A DNA stretch of 42,931 nt from assembly GCF_004684085.1 (NCBI RefSeq), contig NZ_SRHZ01000052.1, positions 1-42,931 on the forward strand. The letters are read 5' to 3'. Under the pieces are notes generated by a model, which worked only from the letters and a program-made list of their open reading frames with translations, was not told where the DNA came from and made no database searches. Position 1 is the stretch's first letter. The number at the start of each line of letters is the position of its first letter. Position numbers and translations under genes: made by a program. Of the stretch, positions 29,387 to 39,373 are shown piece after piece. Origin of the DNA: Stenotrophomonas maltophilia (GTDB taxonomy: Bacteria; Pseudomonadota; Gammaproteobacteria; Xanthomonadales; Xanthomonadaceae).

Positions 29387-29824
29387 TTAGGCGGCCGAAG
29401 CGGCGTCGTCGCCGGCATCGTTGTCAGCGGCGGGGGTGGTTTCGCCTTCTTCGTCATCACGACGACGACGCTCACCACGCTCGGGCTTGTCGCCCTTCTC
29501 GTCCTTGCTCTTCATGATCAGCGACTGCTCGGTGTCAGCCTCGTCACGCTTGATGACCAGGTTGCGCAGCACGGCGTCGTTGAAGCGGAAGCTCTCGGTC
29601 AGCTCGTTCAGCACGGCCTGGTCGGCTTCGATGTTCAGCAGCACGTAGTGCGCCTTCACCAGGTTCTGGATCGGGTACGCCAGCTGGCGGCGGCCCCAGT
29701 CTTCCAGGCGGTGGATGGTGCCGTTGCCGTTCTCGACCAGCGACTTGTAGCGCTCGATCATGGCCGGGACCTGCTCGCTCTGGTCCGGGTGGACCATGAA
29801 CACGATTTCGTAATGACGACTCAT
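29387..29824 (-). CDS. rpsF: 30S ribosomal protein S6
   Basis: The 145-residue protein starts [26 protein letters not shown] and has the S6 core ([33 protein letters not shown]). After residue about 100 there is an acidic/basic tail ([20 protein letters not shown]... ) longer than in many bacteria. S6 forms a dimer with S18. The start follows AAAGGTAGAAAAAC. It is the first gene of the operon; a good promoter lies 103 bp upstream and the leader between may fold into a regulatory structure. Confidence 0.98.
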
Positions 29825-29845
29825 GTTTTTCTACCTTTCGGATGT

Positions 29846-29859
29846 GGCCCTCATGGGCC
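29846..29859 (-). promoter_or_regulatory. Hairpin in the rpsF leader, candidate S6:S18 autoregulatory site
   Basis: The rpsF leader contains GGCCC-ATGA-GGGCC, bracketed by two CCG trinucleotides (TCCGG and ATCCGAAAGG). Many bacteria carry an S6:S18-binding leader structure that uses a CCG bulge. The full structure is not established here. Confidence 0.35.
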
Positions 29860-29926
29860 GGACAGCCCCCCGCCGTTGATACCGCGGTGGGGCAAGGGAT
29901 CCTGCCAGGCAGGCAGGAAGCCGCGC

Positions 29927-29955
29927 ATTATGGCGCAGATGGGGGTGCCGGGCAA
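29927..29955 (-). promoter_or_regulatory. Sigma-70-type promoter of the rpsF operon
   Basis: On the minus strand, -35 TTGCCC and -10 CATAAT are exactly 17 bp apart, about 100 bp before the rpsF start, with a plausible start point near 29920. Confidence 0.65.
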
Positions 29956-29999
29956 CCGGGGGTGCCCTGGAGCTCCTGAACCGGGGTGCCCTGCACCCG

Positions 30000-30022
30000 T
30001 GCCGACCAAGGTCGGCAACTAC
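30000..30022 (-). repeat. SMAG palindrome
   Basis: Minus strand: GTAGTTGCCGACC then GGTCGGCA. It lies between the Fe-S carrier gene stop (30034) and the rpsF promoter. Confidence 0.85.
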
Positions 30023-30033
30023 CCAAGCGGGGC

Positions 30034-30372
30034 TCAGGCTTTGTCGGTGTCGGTGGTGAAGCTCTCGCCGCAACCGCACTCGGCAGTGGCGTTCGGGTTG
30101 CTGAACGTGAAGGTCTCGCTCAGGCCGTGCTTGCCGAAGTCGATCACCGTGCCGTCCACCAGCGCCAGGCTCTTGGCATCGACGTAGATCTTCACGCCGT
30201 CCTGGTCGAACACGGTATCGCCCTCGCGCTCGTCGCGCGCCAGGTCGGTGATGTGGCCCCAGCCGGAGCAGCCGGTCTTGGTCACGCCAAAACGCAGGCC
30301 CAGCGCGCCGGGGGTCTGGGCGACAAAGCGCTGCACGCGCTCAAAGGCAATGGGGGTCAGGCTGACGGCCAT
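30034..30372 (-). CDS. A-type iron-sulfur carrier protein (IscA/ErpA family)
   Basis: The 112-residue protein has the A-type fold and the three conserved cysteines: Cys35 (TKTGCSGWGH) and Cys99/Cys101 in the C-terminal ECGCGESF. These bind iron or a [2Fe-2S]/[4Fe-4S] cluster for delivery to apo-enzymes. The start was set at ATG 30372 with GGAG 7 nt upstream; the longer open frame starts before the likely transcription start. No other isc or suf gene is in this window, so which member (IscA, ErpA or a third A-type protein) is open. It is divergent from asnS. Confidence 0.9.
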   Translation of the reverse strand: MAVSLTPIAFERVQRFVAQTPGALGLRFGVTKTGCSGWGHITDLARDEREGDTVFDQDGVKIYVDAKSLALVDGTVIDFGKHGLSETFTFSNPNATAECGCGESFTTDTDKA

Positions 30373-30397
30373 GGGGCTACTCCAGAGGTACGGGGAC

Positions 30398-30403
30398 ATT
30401 ATA
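30398..30403 (-). promoter_or_regulatory. Consensus -10 element upstream of the Fe-S carrier gene
   Basis: A perfect TATAAT on the minus strand, 26 bp before the ATG at 30372. No convincing -35 lies 16-18 bp upstream (T-rich CATTTT at 17 bp). Confidence 0.5.
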
Positions 30404-30500
30404 AGGAGCCGATGGCGCGAAAAATGCCTCGCAAGCAGAACGCTGCAACCGGTAAACTCCCGTGTTCACAGATCGAGTCGATCAGCAGAGGATTCAAGTC

Positions 30501-31895
<1,395 letters not shown>

Positions 31896-31924
31896 GCCCC
31901 ACACGACCACGGAGGTACTGCCCC

Positions 31925-32224
31925 ATGACCCTGTTCTTCGCCCTCTGTTTCGTTGGCGTAGCAGTGGCCGGGTTCAGTGCCTTCGTGATCTTCTGGCCGC
32001 TGACCCTGGTGCACGTGCGCGACCGCCATCCGGCGCTCGCCGAGCGCTTCGGCAGCGGCGCCTTTCTCAAGCCCGACGCTCTGGGCTGGTTGCTGCGCCG
32101 CGATTATCGGCAGCAACCGGACCGCTCGCTGTCCGGGCTGGCGACACCGGCCTGGGTATCGCTGCTGACCCTGCTGGCCGGACTGGGCATGGCTGCCCTG
32201 CTCTGGCTGGCCTCGCTCTGGTAA
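31925..32224 (+). CDS. Small inner-membrane protein, 99 aa
   Basis: Two hydrophobic helices are evident: residues about 3-25 (FFALCFVGVAVAGFSAFVIFWPLTL) and about 75-98 (WVSLLTLLAGLGMAALLWLASL). Between them is a basic loop (HVRDRHPALAERFGSGAFLKPDALGWLLRRDYRQQ). No family name is recognised. The start has GGAGG 9 nt upstream. It lies 29 bp after asnS and 7 bp before the next gene, so the three are probably co-transcribed. Confidence 0.75.
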   Translation: MTLFFALCFVGVAVAGFSAFVIFWPLTLVHVRDRHPALAERFGSGAFLKPDALGWLLRRDYRQQPDRSLSGLATPAWVSLLTLLAGLGMAALLWLASLW

Positions 32225-32231
32225 GACACAC

Positions 32232-32546
32232 ATGAACGACATCACCACCTCGCGCGACAGCTGGTGGCTGGCCAGCCTCGGCAACACCTTGATCTGGGCG
32301 CGCCTGCGCATCCGCGCCGCCGGCACTGCCGAAGTGCTGGACAGCGATGGCAACACGCTGAGCTATGACAGCGAAGACACGGCCCGTTCGCAGCTGTTCG
32401 ACGCCGAATTCGTCGAGTACGACGGCCTGGACGAAGAAGACGCGCTGGTGCGCGGCTTCACCCTGCACGAAGTACAGCCGCCGCAGGCCGACAGCGATGA
32501 GGGCCTGCGTGGCCGCATGGTGCAGTCGCTGGGCGCGCGCGCCTGA
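32232..32546 (+). CDS. Conserved hypothetical protein, 104 aa
   Basis: A small acidic soluble protein. It starts DSWWLASLGNTLIWARLRIRAAG, followed by TAEVLDSDGNTLSYDSEDTAR, then DAEFVEYDGLDEEDALVRGFTLHEV: an alternating-strand pattern suggesting a beta-sheet fold. I recognise no family. It is 7 bp after the small membrane protein gene and 7 bp before paiB. Confidence 0.7.
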   Translation: MNDITTSRDSWWLASLGNTLIWARLRIRAAGTAEVLDSDGNTLSYDSEDTARSQLFDAEFVEYDGLDEEDALVRGFTLHEVQPPQADSDEGLRGRMVQSLGARA

Positions 32547-32553
32547 CCATCGC

Positions 32554-33192
32554 ATGTTCACCCCGCGCGCCTTCGCCGAGACCGACCTGCTCTGGCTGGA
32601 CCGCCTGCTGGCGCGCGATCCGTTCGTCACTGTGCTCACCCCCGGCAGTGATGGCCTTCCGGAGCTGACCCGGCTGCCGGTTCTTTACCGGCGTGACGGC
32701 GAACATATCGAGCTGCGCGGGCATTGGGCCCGCGCCAACCCGCAGTCGCGCCATGCCGGCACGGCCAAGGTGCTTGTCGATGGCCCGCATGGCTACGTCT
32801 CGGCCAGCTGGTACCCGGACAAGGAGCCCGCCGCGCGGGTGCCTACCTGGAACTATGCCGCCGCCGAGCTGCGTGGCCAGCTGCAGACCTTCGACGATAC
32901 CGATGCACTGGCCGAACTGGTCGGCGCCATCAGCGACCGCTTCGAAGCCAGTGTCGGCCAGGCCTGGCAGTTCGACGCCACGCGTGCCGAACACGGCCCG
33001 GAGCTGCGCGCCATCGTCGGCTTCCGTTTCCAAGTCGAACACGTGCAGCTGAAGCTCAAGCTGAGCCAGAACCATCCTGACGCCAACCAGCGCGCAGTGA
33101 TCGCCGAACTGGAACAGCTGGGCACCCCCTCTTCCACCGAGTTGGCGCAGTGGATGCGCTGGCACCGCGAACAGACCGCCCGCAGCCACTGA
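32554..33192 (+). CDS. FMN-binding PaiB-family protein
   Basis: The 212-residue protein matches PaiB-type FMN-binding split-barrel proteins: MFTPRAFAETDLLWLDRLLARDPFVTVLT at the start, then GHWARANPQ, GPHGYVSASWYPDK, VPTWNYAAAELRG and a C-terminal IVGFRFQVEHVQLKLKLSQNHPDAN. PaiB of Bacillus subtilis is described as a negative regulator of sporulation and protease genes, but for most members, including this one, the role is not known; a flavin-dependent oxidoreductase role is plausible. The start was set at ATG 32554, 7 bp after the preceding gene. Confidence 0.88.
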   Translation: MFTPRAFAETDLLWLDRLLARDPFVTVLTPGSDGLPELTRLPVLYRRDGEHIELRGHWARANPQSRHAGTAKVLVDGPHGYVSASWYPDKEPAARVPTWNYAAAELRGQLQTFDDTDALAELVGAISDRFEASVGQAWQFDATRAEHGPELRAIVGFRFQVEHVQLKLKLSQNHPDANQRAVIAELEQLGTPSSTELAQWMRWHREQTARSH

Positions 33193-33263
33193 ACACCCCA
33201 GATTCCCGCGACGACGCAGCCGGATGGCTGCGGCGCGCCTCCACCCGACGCCAGGGACCGAAC

Positions 33264-33926
33264 ATGAAAGACATCCACAAGCTGCTGCAGAACAACCGCG
33301 ACTGGGCCGACCGGATAGAGAAGGAAGATCCCGAATTCTTCCACCAGCTGGCCAAGCAGCAGCACCCCGAATACCTGTGGATCGGCTGCTCCGATTCGCG
33401 CGTGCCGGCCAACCAGATCATCGGCATGGCGCCGGGTGAAGTGTTCGTGCATCGCAATGTCGCCAATGTGGTCGCGCACACCGACCTGAACTGCCTGAGC
33501 GTTGTGCAGTACGCGGTGGACCAGCTGAAGGTAAAGCACATCCTGATCGTCGGCCACTACGGCTGCGGCGGCGTGCATGCCTGCCTGCACAACACCCGCG
33601 TCGGCCTGGCCGACAACTGGCTGCGCCATGTCGGCGATGTGATGCAGAAGCACAGTGCGATCATCGATGCGATCGAAACCGATGAACTCAAGCACGCACG
33701 CCTGTGCGAACTGAACGTAATCGAGCAGGTCGCCAACCTGTGCCGCTCGACCATCGTGCAGGATGCCTGGGCACGGGGTCAGAAGCTGATGGTGCACGGC
33801 TGGGTCTACAGCCTGAAGGATGGCCGCGTGCGCGAGATGGGCATCGATGTCGGCGCGCTGGAAGAGCTGCAGCCCGCCTATGAAAAGGCCCTGTCCTACG
33901 TCCCGCGCAAGGGCAAGCGCGACTGA
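33264..33926 (+). CDS. can: Beta-class carbonic anhydrase
   Basis: The 220-residue cytosolic zinc enzyme interconverts CO2 and bicarbonate. The metal ligands and catalytic dyad are visible: Cys42 and Asp44 ([10 protein letters not shown]), Arg46, His98 and Cys101 (VGHYGCGG). The length and the sequence [26 protein letters not shown] are typical of the proteobacterial Can type. The start was set at ATG 33264 by homology; the open frame runs further upstream. It lies 71 bp after paiB and about 11 bp before haaO. Confidence 0.95.
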   Translation: MKDIHKLLQNNRDWADRIEKEDPEFFHQLAKQQHPEYLWIGCSDSRVPANQIIGMAPGEVFVHRNVANVVAHTDLNCLSVVQYAVDQLKVKHILIVGHYGCGGVHACLHNTRVGLADNWLRHVGDVMQKHSAIIDAIETDELKHARLCELNVIEQVANLCRSTIVQDAWARGQKLMVHGWVYSLKDGRVREMGIDVGALEELQPAYEKALSYVPRKGKRD

Positions 33927-33936
33927 TCCCTTACGG

Positions 33937-34467
33937 ATGACCACCATGCTCGCTTCGCCGATCAACCTGCACGCCTGGATCGAAGAAAACCGCCACCTGC
34001 TGAAGCCGCCGGTGGGCAACAAGATGATCGATAACGGCGACTTCATCGTGATGGTGGTGGGCGGGCCGAACTCGCGCACCGACTACCACTACGACGAAGG
34101 CCCCGAGTGGTTCTACCAGCTCGAAGGCGAGATGGTGCTGAAGGTGCAGGAAGACGGCGCGGTACGCGACATCCCGATCCGGGCCGGCGAGATATTCCTG
34201 CTGCCGGCCAAGGTGCCGCACTCGCCGCGGCGCCCGCCAGGTGGTATCGGCCTGGTGGTGGAGCGCAAGCGCCTGCCGCATGAGATGGACGGCGTGATCT
34301 GGCATTGCGAGCGCTGCAACCACAAGCTGCACGAAGAGTTCTTCCCGCTGCAGAACATCGAAACCGACCTGCCGAAGGTGTTCGCGCGCTATCACGCCAG
34401 CCTGGAGCTGCGTACCTGCAGCCAGTGCGGGCATGTGGACCCGTTGCCGACGCCGGCGGCGGGCTGA
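33937..34467 (+). CDS. haaO: 3-hydroxyanthranilate 3,4-dioxygenase
   Basis: The 176-residue cupin enzyme opens 3-hydroxyanthranilate to give the precursor of quinolinate. The iron-binding region is [22 protein letters not shown] (His and Glu ligands), with a second cupin motif [16 protein letters not shown]. At the C-terminus two CxxC pairs (CERCNH and CSQCGH) form the rubredoxin-like iron site typical of bacterial enzymes. Two starts are possible, ATG 33937 or 33946; neither has a strong Shine-Dalgarno, and related proteins begin close to the second. It is followed by kynU after 110 bp with two SMAG-type palindromes between. Confidence 0.95.
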   Translation: MTTMLASPINLHAWIEENRHLLKPPVGNKMIDNGDFIVMVVGGPNSRTDYHYDEGPEWFYQLEGEMVLKVQEDGAVRDIPIRAGEIFLLPAKVPHSPRRPPGGIGLVVERKRLPHEMDGVIWHCERCNHKLHEEFFPLQNIETDLPKVFARYHASLELRTCSQCGHVDPLPTPAAG

Positions 34468-34472
34468 ACGTT

Positions 34473-34495
34473 CGCCGGGCATGGCCCGGCGCTAC
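34473..34495 (-). repeat. SMAG palindrome
   Basis: Minus strand: GTAGCGCCGGGC then GCCCGGCG. It lies directly after the haaO stop; the same stem family is at 42875. Confidence 0.88.
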
Positions 34496-34520
34496 CTTGC
34501 GTTGCGATTTCTGACACGTC

Positions 34521-34544
34521 CGCCGGGCATGCCCCAGGCGCTAC
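34521..34544 (-). repeat. Degenerate SMAG-like palindrome
   Basis: Resembles the neighbouring copy, but one arm is altered (cgccgggcat against gccccaggcg). It keeps the GTAG end and sits about 30 bp upstream of kynU. Confidence 0.55.
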
Positions 34545-34577
34545 ACTGGCGGTCCCGTTGCAGCCTGTTGCCCGACC

Positions 34578-35852
34578 ATGTCCGACCTGCTCAGCCGCAC
34601 CCATGCCATCGCCCTGGACGCCGCCGATCCGCTGCGGCCACTGCGCAGTGAATTCCTGATTCCGCGTCATGGCAGCGGCGAGCAGACCTACTTCGTCGGC
34701 AACTCGCTCGGCCTGCAGCCGCGCGGCGCGCAGGCCGCCGTGCAGGAGGTCATGAAACAGTGGGGCGAGCTGGCCGTGGAAGGCCACTTCACCGGCCCCA
34801 CGCAGTGGCTGTCCTACCACCGCTTGGTGAGCGCACAGCTGGCCCGCGTGGTCGGCGCGCTGCCCAGCGAAGTGGTGGCGATGAACACGCTGAGCGTGAA
34901 CCTGCACCTGATGATGGTCAGCTTCTACCGGCCAACAGCCGAGCGCCCGGTGATCCTGATGGAAGCCGGCGCATTCCCGACCGACCGCCATGCAGTCGAA
35001 GCGCAGATCCGCTTCCATGGTTTGGACCCCGCCGAATGCCTGGTGGAAGTGCAGCCGGATGAAGCCAACGGCACGATCTCGCTGAACGCGATCGAACGCG
35101 CCATCGCCGAACACGGCCCGCGCCTGGCGCTGGTGCTGTGGCCCGGCGTGCAGTACCGCACCGGCCAGGCCTTCGACCTGGATGCGATCACTCGCGCCGC
35201 CCGCCTGCAGGGCGCACGCATCGGCTTCGATCTGGCGCACTCGGTCGGCAACCTGCCGCTGCGCCTGCATGACGTGGCGCCGGACTTTGCCGTGTGGTGC
35301 CACTACAAGTACCTCAACAGCGGTCCTGGCGCGGTTGCCGGTGCCTTCGTGCACGAACGCCACCATCGCGACAGCACGCTGCCGCGCTTCGCCGGTTGGT
35401 GGGGCCACGAGGAAACCACCCGCTTCCAGATGGCACCGCAGTTCACTCCCGCCATCGGCGCCGAAGGCTGGCAGCTGAGCAATCCGCCGATCCTCGGCCT
35501 GGCCCCGCTGCGTGCCTCGCTGGACCTGTTCGAGCGTGCCGGCATGGACGCGCTGCGCAGCAAGTCACTGGCGCTGACCGGCATGCTTGAAGCGCTGGTG
35601 CGCGCACGCCTGCCCAACGTGCTGGACATCATCACCCCGGCCGAGCCGCAGCGCCGCGGCTGCCAGTTGTCGCTGCGCGTGATCGGTGGCCGCGAGCGCG
35701 GTCGCGCCCTGTTCGAGCACCTGCGCGGGATCGGTGTGCTCGGCGATTGGCGCGAACCGGACGTGATCCGCATCTCGCCTACCCCGCTCTACAACCGCTA
35801 CCTGGACGTGCATCACTTCGTCGAGGAAGTGGAAGCCTGGGCCGGCCTCTAA
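34578..35852 (+). CDS. kynU: Kynureninase
   Basis: The 424-residue PLP enzyme cleaves kynurenine or 3-hydroxykynurenine to (hydroxy)anthranilate and alanine. The PLP lysine is Lys244 in WCHYKYLNSGPG; the other cofactor contacts are in FVGNSLGLQPR, GFDLAHSVGN and MNTLSVNLHLMM. The length fits the family. The initiating ATG is not preceded by an obvious Shine-Dalgarno. It is followed by kmo after 31 bp and lies downstream of haaO, so all three steps from kynurenine to the quinolinate precursor are clustered. Confidence 0.97.
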   Translation: MSDLLSRTHAIALDAADPLRPLRSEFLIPRHGSGEQTYFVGNSLGLQPRGAQAAVQEVMKQWGELAVEGHFTGPTQWLSYHRLVSAQLARVVGALPSEVVAMNTLSVNLHLMMVSFYRPTAERPVILMEAGAFPTDRHAVEAQIRFHGLDPAECLVEVQPDEANGTISLNAIERAIAEHGPRLALVLWPGVQYRTGQAFDLDAITRAARLQGARIGFDLAHSVGNLPLRLHDVAPDFAVWCHYKYLNSGPGAVAGAFVHERHHRDSTLPRFAGWWGHEETTRFQMAPQFTPAIGAEGWQLSNPPILGLAPLRASLDLFERAGMDALRSKSLALTGMLEALVRARLPNVLDIITPAEPQRRGCQLSLRVIGGRERGRALFEHLRGIGVLGDWREPDVIRISPTPLYNRYLDVHHFVEEVEAWAGL

Positions 35853-35883
35853 GCCGGTCCCTCCCCTACCGCTGGACAGTTCG

Positions 35884-37251
35884 TTGATCGCACACGCCTC
35901 CCGCTCGTTGAGCATTATCGGTGCCGGCCTCGCCGGGTCCCTGCTGGCCATCCTGCTGTCACGACAAGGCTGGCGCATCACCCTGTACGAACGCCGCGGC
36001 GACCCGCGCGTGGCCGATTACGAGAGTGGCCGTTCGATCAACCTGGCGCTGGCCGAGCGTGGGCGCAATGCGCTGCGCCAGGCCGGCGTGGAAGACGAGG
36101 TCATGGCGCGCGCGGTGATGATGCGCGGTCGCATGGTGCACCCGCGCGAAGGCGAGCCGCAGCTGCAGCGCTATGGTCGCGATGACAGTGAGGTGATCTG
36201 GTCGGTCCACCGCAGCGACCTGAACACCACGCTGCTGGAGCTGGCCGAACAGGCCGGCGCCACCGTGCACTTCCATCGCCGCCTGCACACTGTCGATTTT
36301 GATGCCGGCTACGCGCGCTTCATCGATGACCGCGACGACAGCCCACACGACATCCGCTTCGACACCCTGATCGGTGCCGACGGCGCCGGCTCGGCCCTGC
36401 GCGCGGCGATGAACCGGCGTGCGCCGCTGGGCGAGGACATCGCCTTCCTCGATCACTCCTACAAGGAACTGGAGATCCCACCCAGCGCAGACGGTGGCTT
36501 CCGCATCGAGCGCAATGCGCTGCACATCTGGCCCCGTGGCCACTACATGTGCATCGCACTGCCCAACCATGAGGGCACCTTCACCGTCACCCTGTTCCTG
36601 CCCAACCAGGGCGACCCCAGCTTCGCCACGGTCAACACCGGCGCACAGGCCGAGGCGCTGTTCGCACGCGAATTTGCCGACACCCTGCCGTTGATCCCGA
36701 ACCTGCGCGCGGACTGGGAACAGCATCCGCCGGGCCTGCTCGGCACGCTCACCCTGGAACGCTGGCACCAGCAGGGCCAAGCCGTGCTGATCGGCGACGC
36801 GGCGCATGCAATGGTGCCGTTCCACGGCCAGGGCATGAACTGCGCGTTCGAAGACTGCGTGGCGCTGGCCCGCCACCTGATGGAGGCGGACGACCTGGAA
36901 GGCGCGTTCGCTGCGTTCGAGGGCGAGCGCAAGCCGAATGCCCGTGCGATCCAGCAGATGGCGTTGGAGAATTACCTGGAGATGCGTGACCGCGTAGCCG
37001 ACCCCGCCTTCCTGCTGCAGCGTGAGCTGGAACAGGCGCTGCAGCGGCGCTGGCCAACTCGCTTCGTGCCGCACTACACCATGGTCACTTTCCTGCACAC
37101 TCCCTACGCCGAAGCGCTGCGTCGCACCGACCTGCAGCGCGCAATGCTGGTGGCAGCGACCACCGGCCACACCACATTGGACAACATCGACTGGGCCGCA
37201 CTGGAAGCGCTGATCCATGCGCAGCTGCCGGTCCTGGAGGGCGCACACTGA
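35884..37251 (+). CDS. kmo: Kynurenine 3-monooxygenase
   Basis: The 455-residue FAD enzyme hydroxylates kynurenine with NADPH and O2. Features: dinucleotide fold SIIGAGLAGSLLAILLSRQGW (residues about 10-30), the substrate-loop ESGRSINLALAERGRNALR, the FAD-contacting GADGAGS and GDAAHAMVPFHGQGMNCAFED. The C-terminal hydrophobic region is as expected for bacterial KMO. The start is TTG 35884, with a weak GGACAG upstream; no ATG lies closer to the fold. Its stop overlaps the sbcB start by one base (TGATG). Confidence 0.95.
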   Translation: MIAHASRSLSIIGAGLAGSLLAILLSRQGWRITLYERRGDPRVADYESGRSINLALAERGRNALRQAGVEDEVMARAVMMRGRMVHPREGEPQLQRYGRDDSEVIWSVHRSDLNTTLLELAEQAGATVHFHRRLHTVDFDAGYARFIDDRDDSPHDIRFDTLIGADGAGSALRAAMNRRAPLGEDIAFLDHSYKELEIPPSADGGFRIERNALHIWPRGHYMCIALPNHEGTFTVTLFLPNQGDPSFATVNTGAQAEALFAREFADTLPLIPNLRADWEQHPPGLLGTLTLERWHQQGQAVLIGDAAHAMVPFHGQGMNCAFEDCVALARHLMEADDLEGAFAAFEGERKPNARAIQQMALENYLEMRDRVADPAFLLQRELEQALQRRWPTRFVPHYTMVTFLHTPYAEALRRTDLQRAMLVAATTGHTTLDNIDWAALEALIHAQLPVLEGAH

Positions 37252-38690
37252 TGGCCGACAGCTTCCTGTTCTACGACCTGGAAACCTTCGGCCAGGACCC
37301 TCGGCGCACGCGTATCTCGCAATACGCCGCGATCCGCACCGACGCCGACCTCAACGAGATCGACACCCCGGTCAGCTTCTTCGTACGCCCGGCCGATGAC
37401 CTGCTACCTTCACCGATGGCCACTCTGGTCACCGGCATCACCCCGCAGCATGCGCTGGCCGAAGGCATCAGCGAGGCCGAAGCCTTTGACCGCATCAACG
37501 AACAGCTGTCACGTCCCGGCACCTGCGCACTGGGCTACAACACCCTGCGCTTCGACGATGAATTCGTCCGCTACGGGCTGTTCCGCAACTTCCACGACCC
37601 GTACGAACGCGAGTGGCGCAACGGCAATTCGCGCTGGGATCTGCTGGACATGCTGCGGCTGATGCGCGCGATGCGCCCGGACGGCATCCAATGGCCGCTG
37701 CGCGAGGACGGCGCCACCTCATTCAAGCTCGAGCACCTGGCCCAGGCCAACAACGTGCGCGAGGGCGATGCGCACGAAGCACTTTCCGACGTGCGCGCCA
37801 CCATCGGCATGGCTCGCCTGTTCAAGCAGTCTCAGCCACGGCTGTGGGACTACGCCCTGAAGCTGCGCGACAAGCGCTTCGTCGGCAGCCTGCTGGACGT
37901 CACCGCGATGAAGCCGGTGCTGCACATCTCCATGCGCTACCCGGCCAGCCGCCTGTGCGCGGCACCGGTGCTGCCGCTGTCGATGCATCCCACCATCAAC
38001 AACCGGGCGATCGTGTTCGACCTGGACGGCGAGATCGACGACCTGCTGGAACTGCCGGCCGAGGTGATCGCACAGCGCCTGTACATGCGCGCCAGCGAAT
38101 TGCCCGAAGGCGTAGCGCGGGTGCCGCTGAAGGAAGTGCACCTGAACAAAGTGCCGGCACTGATTGCCTGGAACCACCTGCGCGCCGATGACCACGAGCG
38201 CCTCGGCCTGGACGTGGCCGCGATCGAGGCCAAGGTTGAGCGCCTGCGCGCGTTCGCTCCGCAACTGGCCGAGAAGGCGCGACAGGTCTACAACCAACCC
38301 CGCGCCGCCACCGTGGCCGACGTCGATGCCTCCCTGTACGACGGCTTCCTCGGTGCTGGCGACAAGCCGCTGCTGGCACTGGCACGCACCACCGCGCCGG
38401 AGCAGTTGGCCGCACTGGAAGGCCGTTTCCGCGACCCGCGCCTGCCGGAGCTGCTGTTCCGCTACCGCGCGCGCAACCATCCGGACACTCTCGCACCGGA
38501 TGAACGCCAGCGCTGGCAGGATTACCGCCGCCAGCGCCTGTTGGGAGACGGCGGCCTGGGCGAACTCAACCTGCCCCAGTACCACCAGCAACTTGATGCA
38601 CTGGCTGCCGAAGCGCCCGATGACGCGCGGCGCAAGGATCTGCTGCAGTCGTTGCGCGACTGGGGCCAGCACCTGCAGGAGACCCTGTGA
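37251..38690 (+). CDS. sbcB: Exodeoxyribonuclease I
   Basis: The 479-residue protein degrades single-stranded DNA 3' to 5'. The DEDD exonuclease residues are visible: Asp9 and Glu11 (FYDLETFGQD), the second acid in NTLRFDDEFVRYG, and the final His/Asp in EGDAHEALSDVRATI. The SH3-like and helical C-terminal extension domains follow. The length is close to E. coli ExoI. It starts at the ATG that overlaps the kmo stop, and it overlaps the next gene by 4 bp, so translation is likely coupled. Confidence 0.96.
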   Translation: MADSFLFYDLETFGQDPRRTRISQYAAIRTDADLNEIDTPVSFFVRPADDLLPSPMATLVTGITPQHALAEGISEAEAFDRINEQLSRPGTCALGYNTLRFDDEFVRYGLFRNFHDPYEREWRNGNSRWDLLDMLRLMRAMRPDGIQWPLREDGATSFKLEHLAQANNVREGDAHEALSDVRATIGMARLFKQSQPRLWDYALKLRDKRFVGSLLDVTAMKPVLHISMRYPASRLCAAPVLPLSMHPTINNRAIVFDLDGEIDDLLELPAEVIAQRLYMRASELPEGVARVPLKEVHLNKVPALIAWNHLRADDHERLGLDVAAIEAKVERLRAFAPQLAEKARQVYNQPRAATVADVDASLYDGFLGAGDKPLLALARTTAPEQLAALEGRFRDPRLPELLFRYRARNHPDTLAPDERQRWQDYRRQRLLGDGGLGELNLPQYHQQLDALAAEAPDDARRKDLLQSLRDWGQHLQETL

Positions 38691-39373
38691 GCACCTACTT
38701 CTCGGACGCCAGCTTCAAATTCCTGCGCAGCCTGGCGCGGCACAATGACAAGACGTGGTTCAACGACCACCGCCAGCAGTATGAAGACCACGTACGGCAG
38801 CCGTTCCTGCGCCTGCTCGGCGACCTGCAACCGGCATTGACCGAGGTCAGCGAGCACTTCCGTGCCGATACCCGCGGCGTCGGCGGCTCACTGTTCCGCA
38901 TCCATCGCGATGCGCGTTTTTCCAACGACAAATCCCCGTACAAGACCTGGCAGGGCGCGCGCCTGTTCCATGAACGCCGCCGCGAAGTGGCTGCACCCTC
39001 GTTCTATGTTCACCTGCAGCCGGGCGAGAGCTTTGTGGGCGCCGGTCTGTGGCATCCCGAACCGGAAACCCAGCGCCGCGTCCGCCACTTCATCCTCGAC
39101 AACCCCGGCAGCTGGAAAGCCGCCGCGCATGCGCCGGCCCTGCGCAAGCGCTTCGACTTCGAAGAGAGCGAGAAGCTGGTGCGGCCACCGCGCGGTTTCC
39201 CGGCCGACTTCGAGTTCATCGATGACCTCAAGCACCGCAACTGGGTGATGTGGCGTTCGCTGGACGACGCCGCGATGACCGGCCCGCGCCTGCTGTCCAC
39301 GCTGGGCAAGGACCTGGCCGCTCTCGGCCCCTTCGTCGACTACCTGTGCGCGGCGCTGGACCTGGAATTCTGA
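38687..39373 (+). CDS. TIGR02453/DUF2461 family protein
   Basis: The 228-residue protein has the TIGR02453 landmarks: FLRSLARHNDKTWFNDHRQQYEDHV (about 13-37), FRIHRDARFSNDKSPYKTWQGARL and SFYVHLQPGESFVGAGLWHPEPE. No activity is established for the family. It starts at GTG 38687, overlapping the sbcB TGA by 4 bp, and overlaps the next start by one base. The tight packing with sbcB and the aldo/keto reductase gene indicates one operon, but functional links are not known. Confidence 0.88.
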   Translation: MSTYFSDASFKFLRSLARHNDKTWFNDHRQQYEDHVRQPFLRLLGDLQPALTEVSEHFRADTRGVGGSLFRIHRDARFSNDKSPYKTWQGARLFHERRREVAAPSFYVHLQPGESFVGAGLWHPEPETQRRVRHFILDNPGSWKAAAHAPALRKRFDFEESEKLVRPPRGFPADFEFIDDLKHRNWVMWRSLDDAAMTGPRLLSTLGKDLAALGPFVDYLCAALDLEF

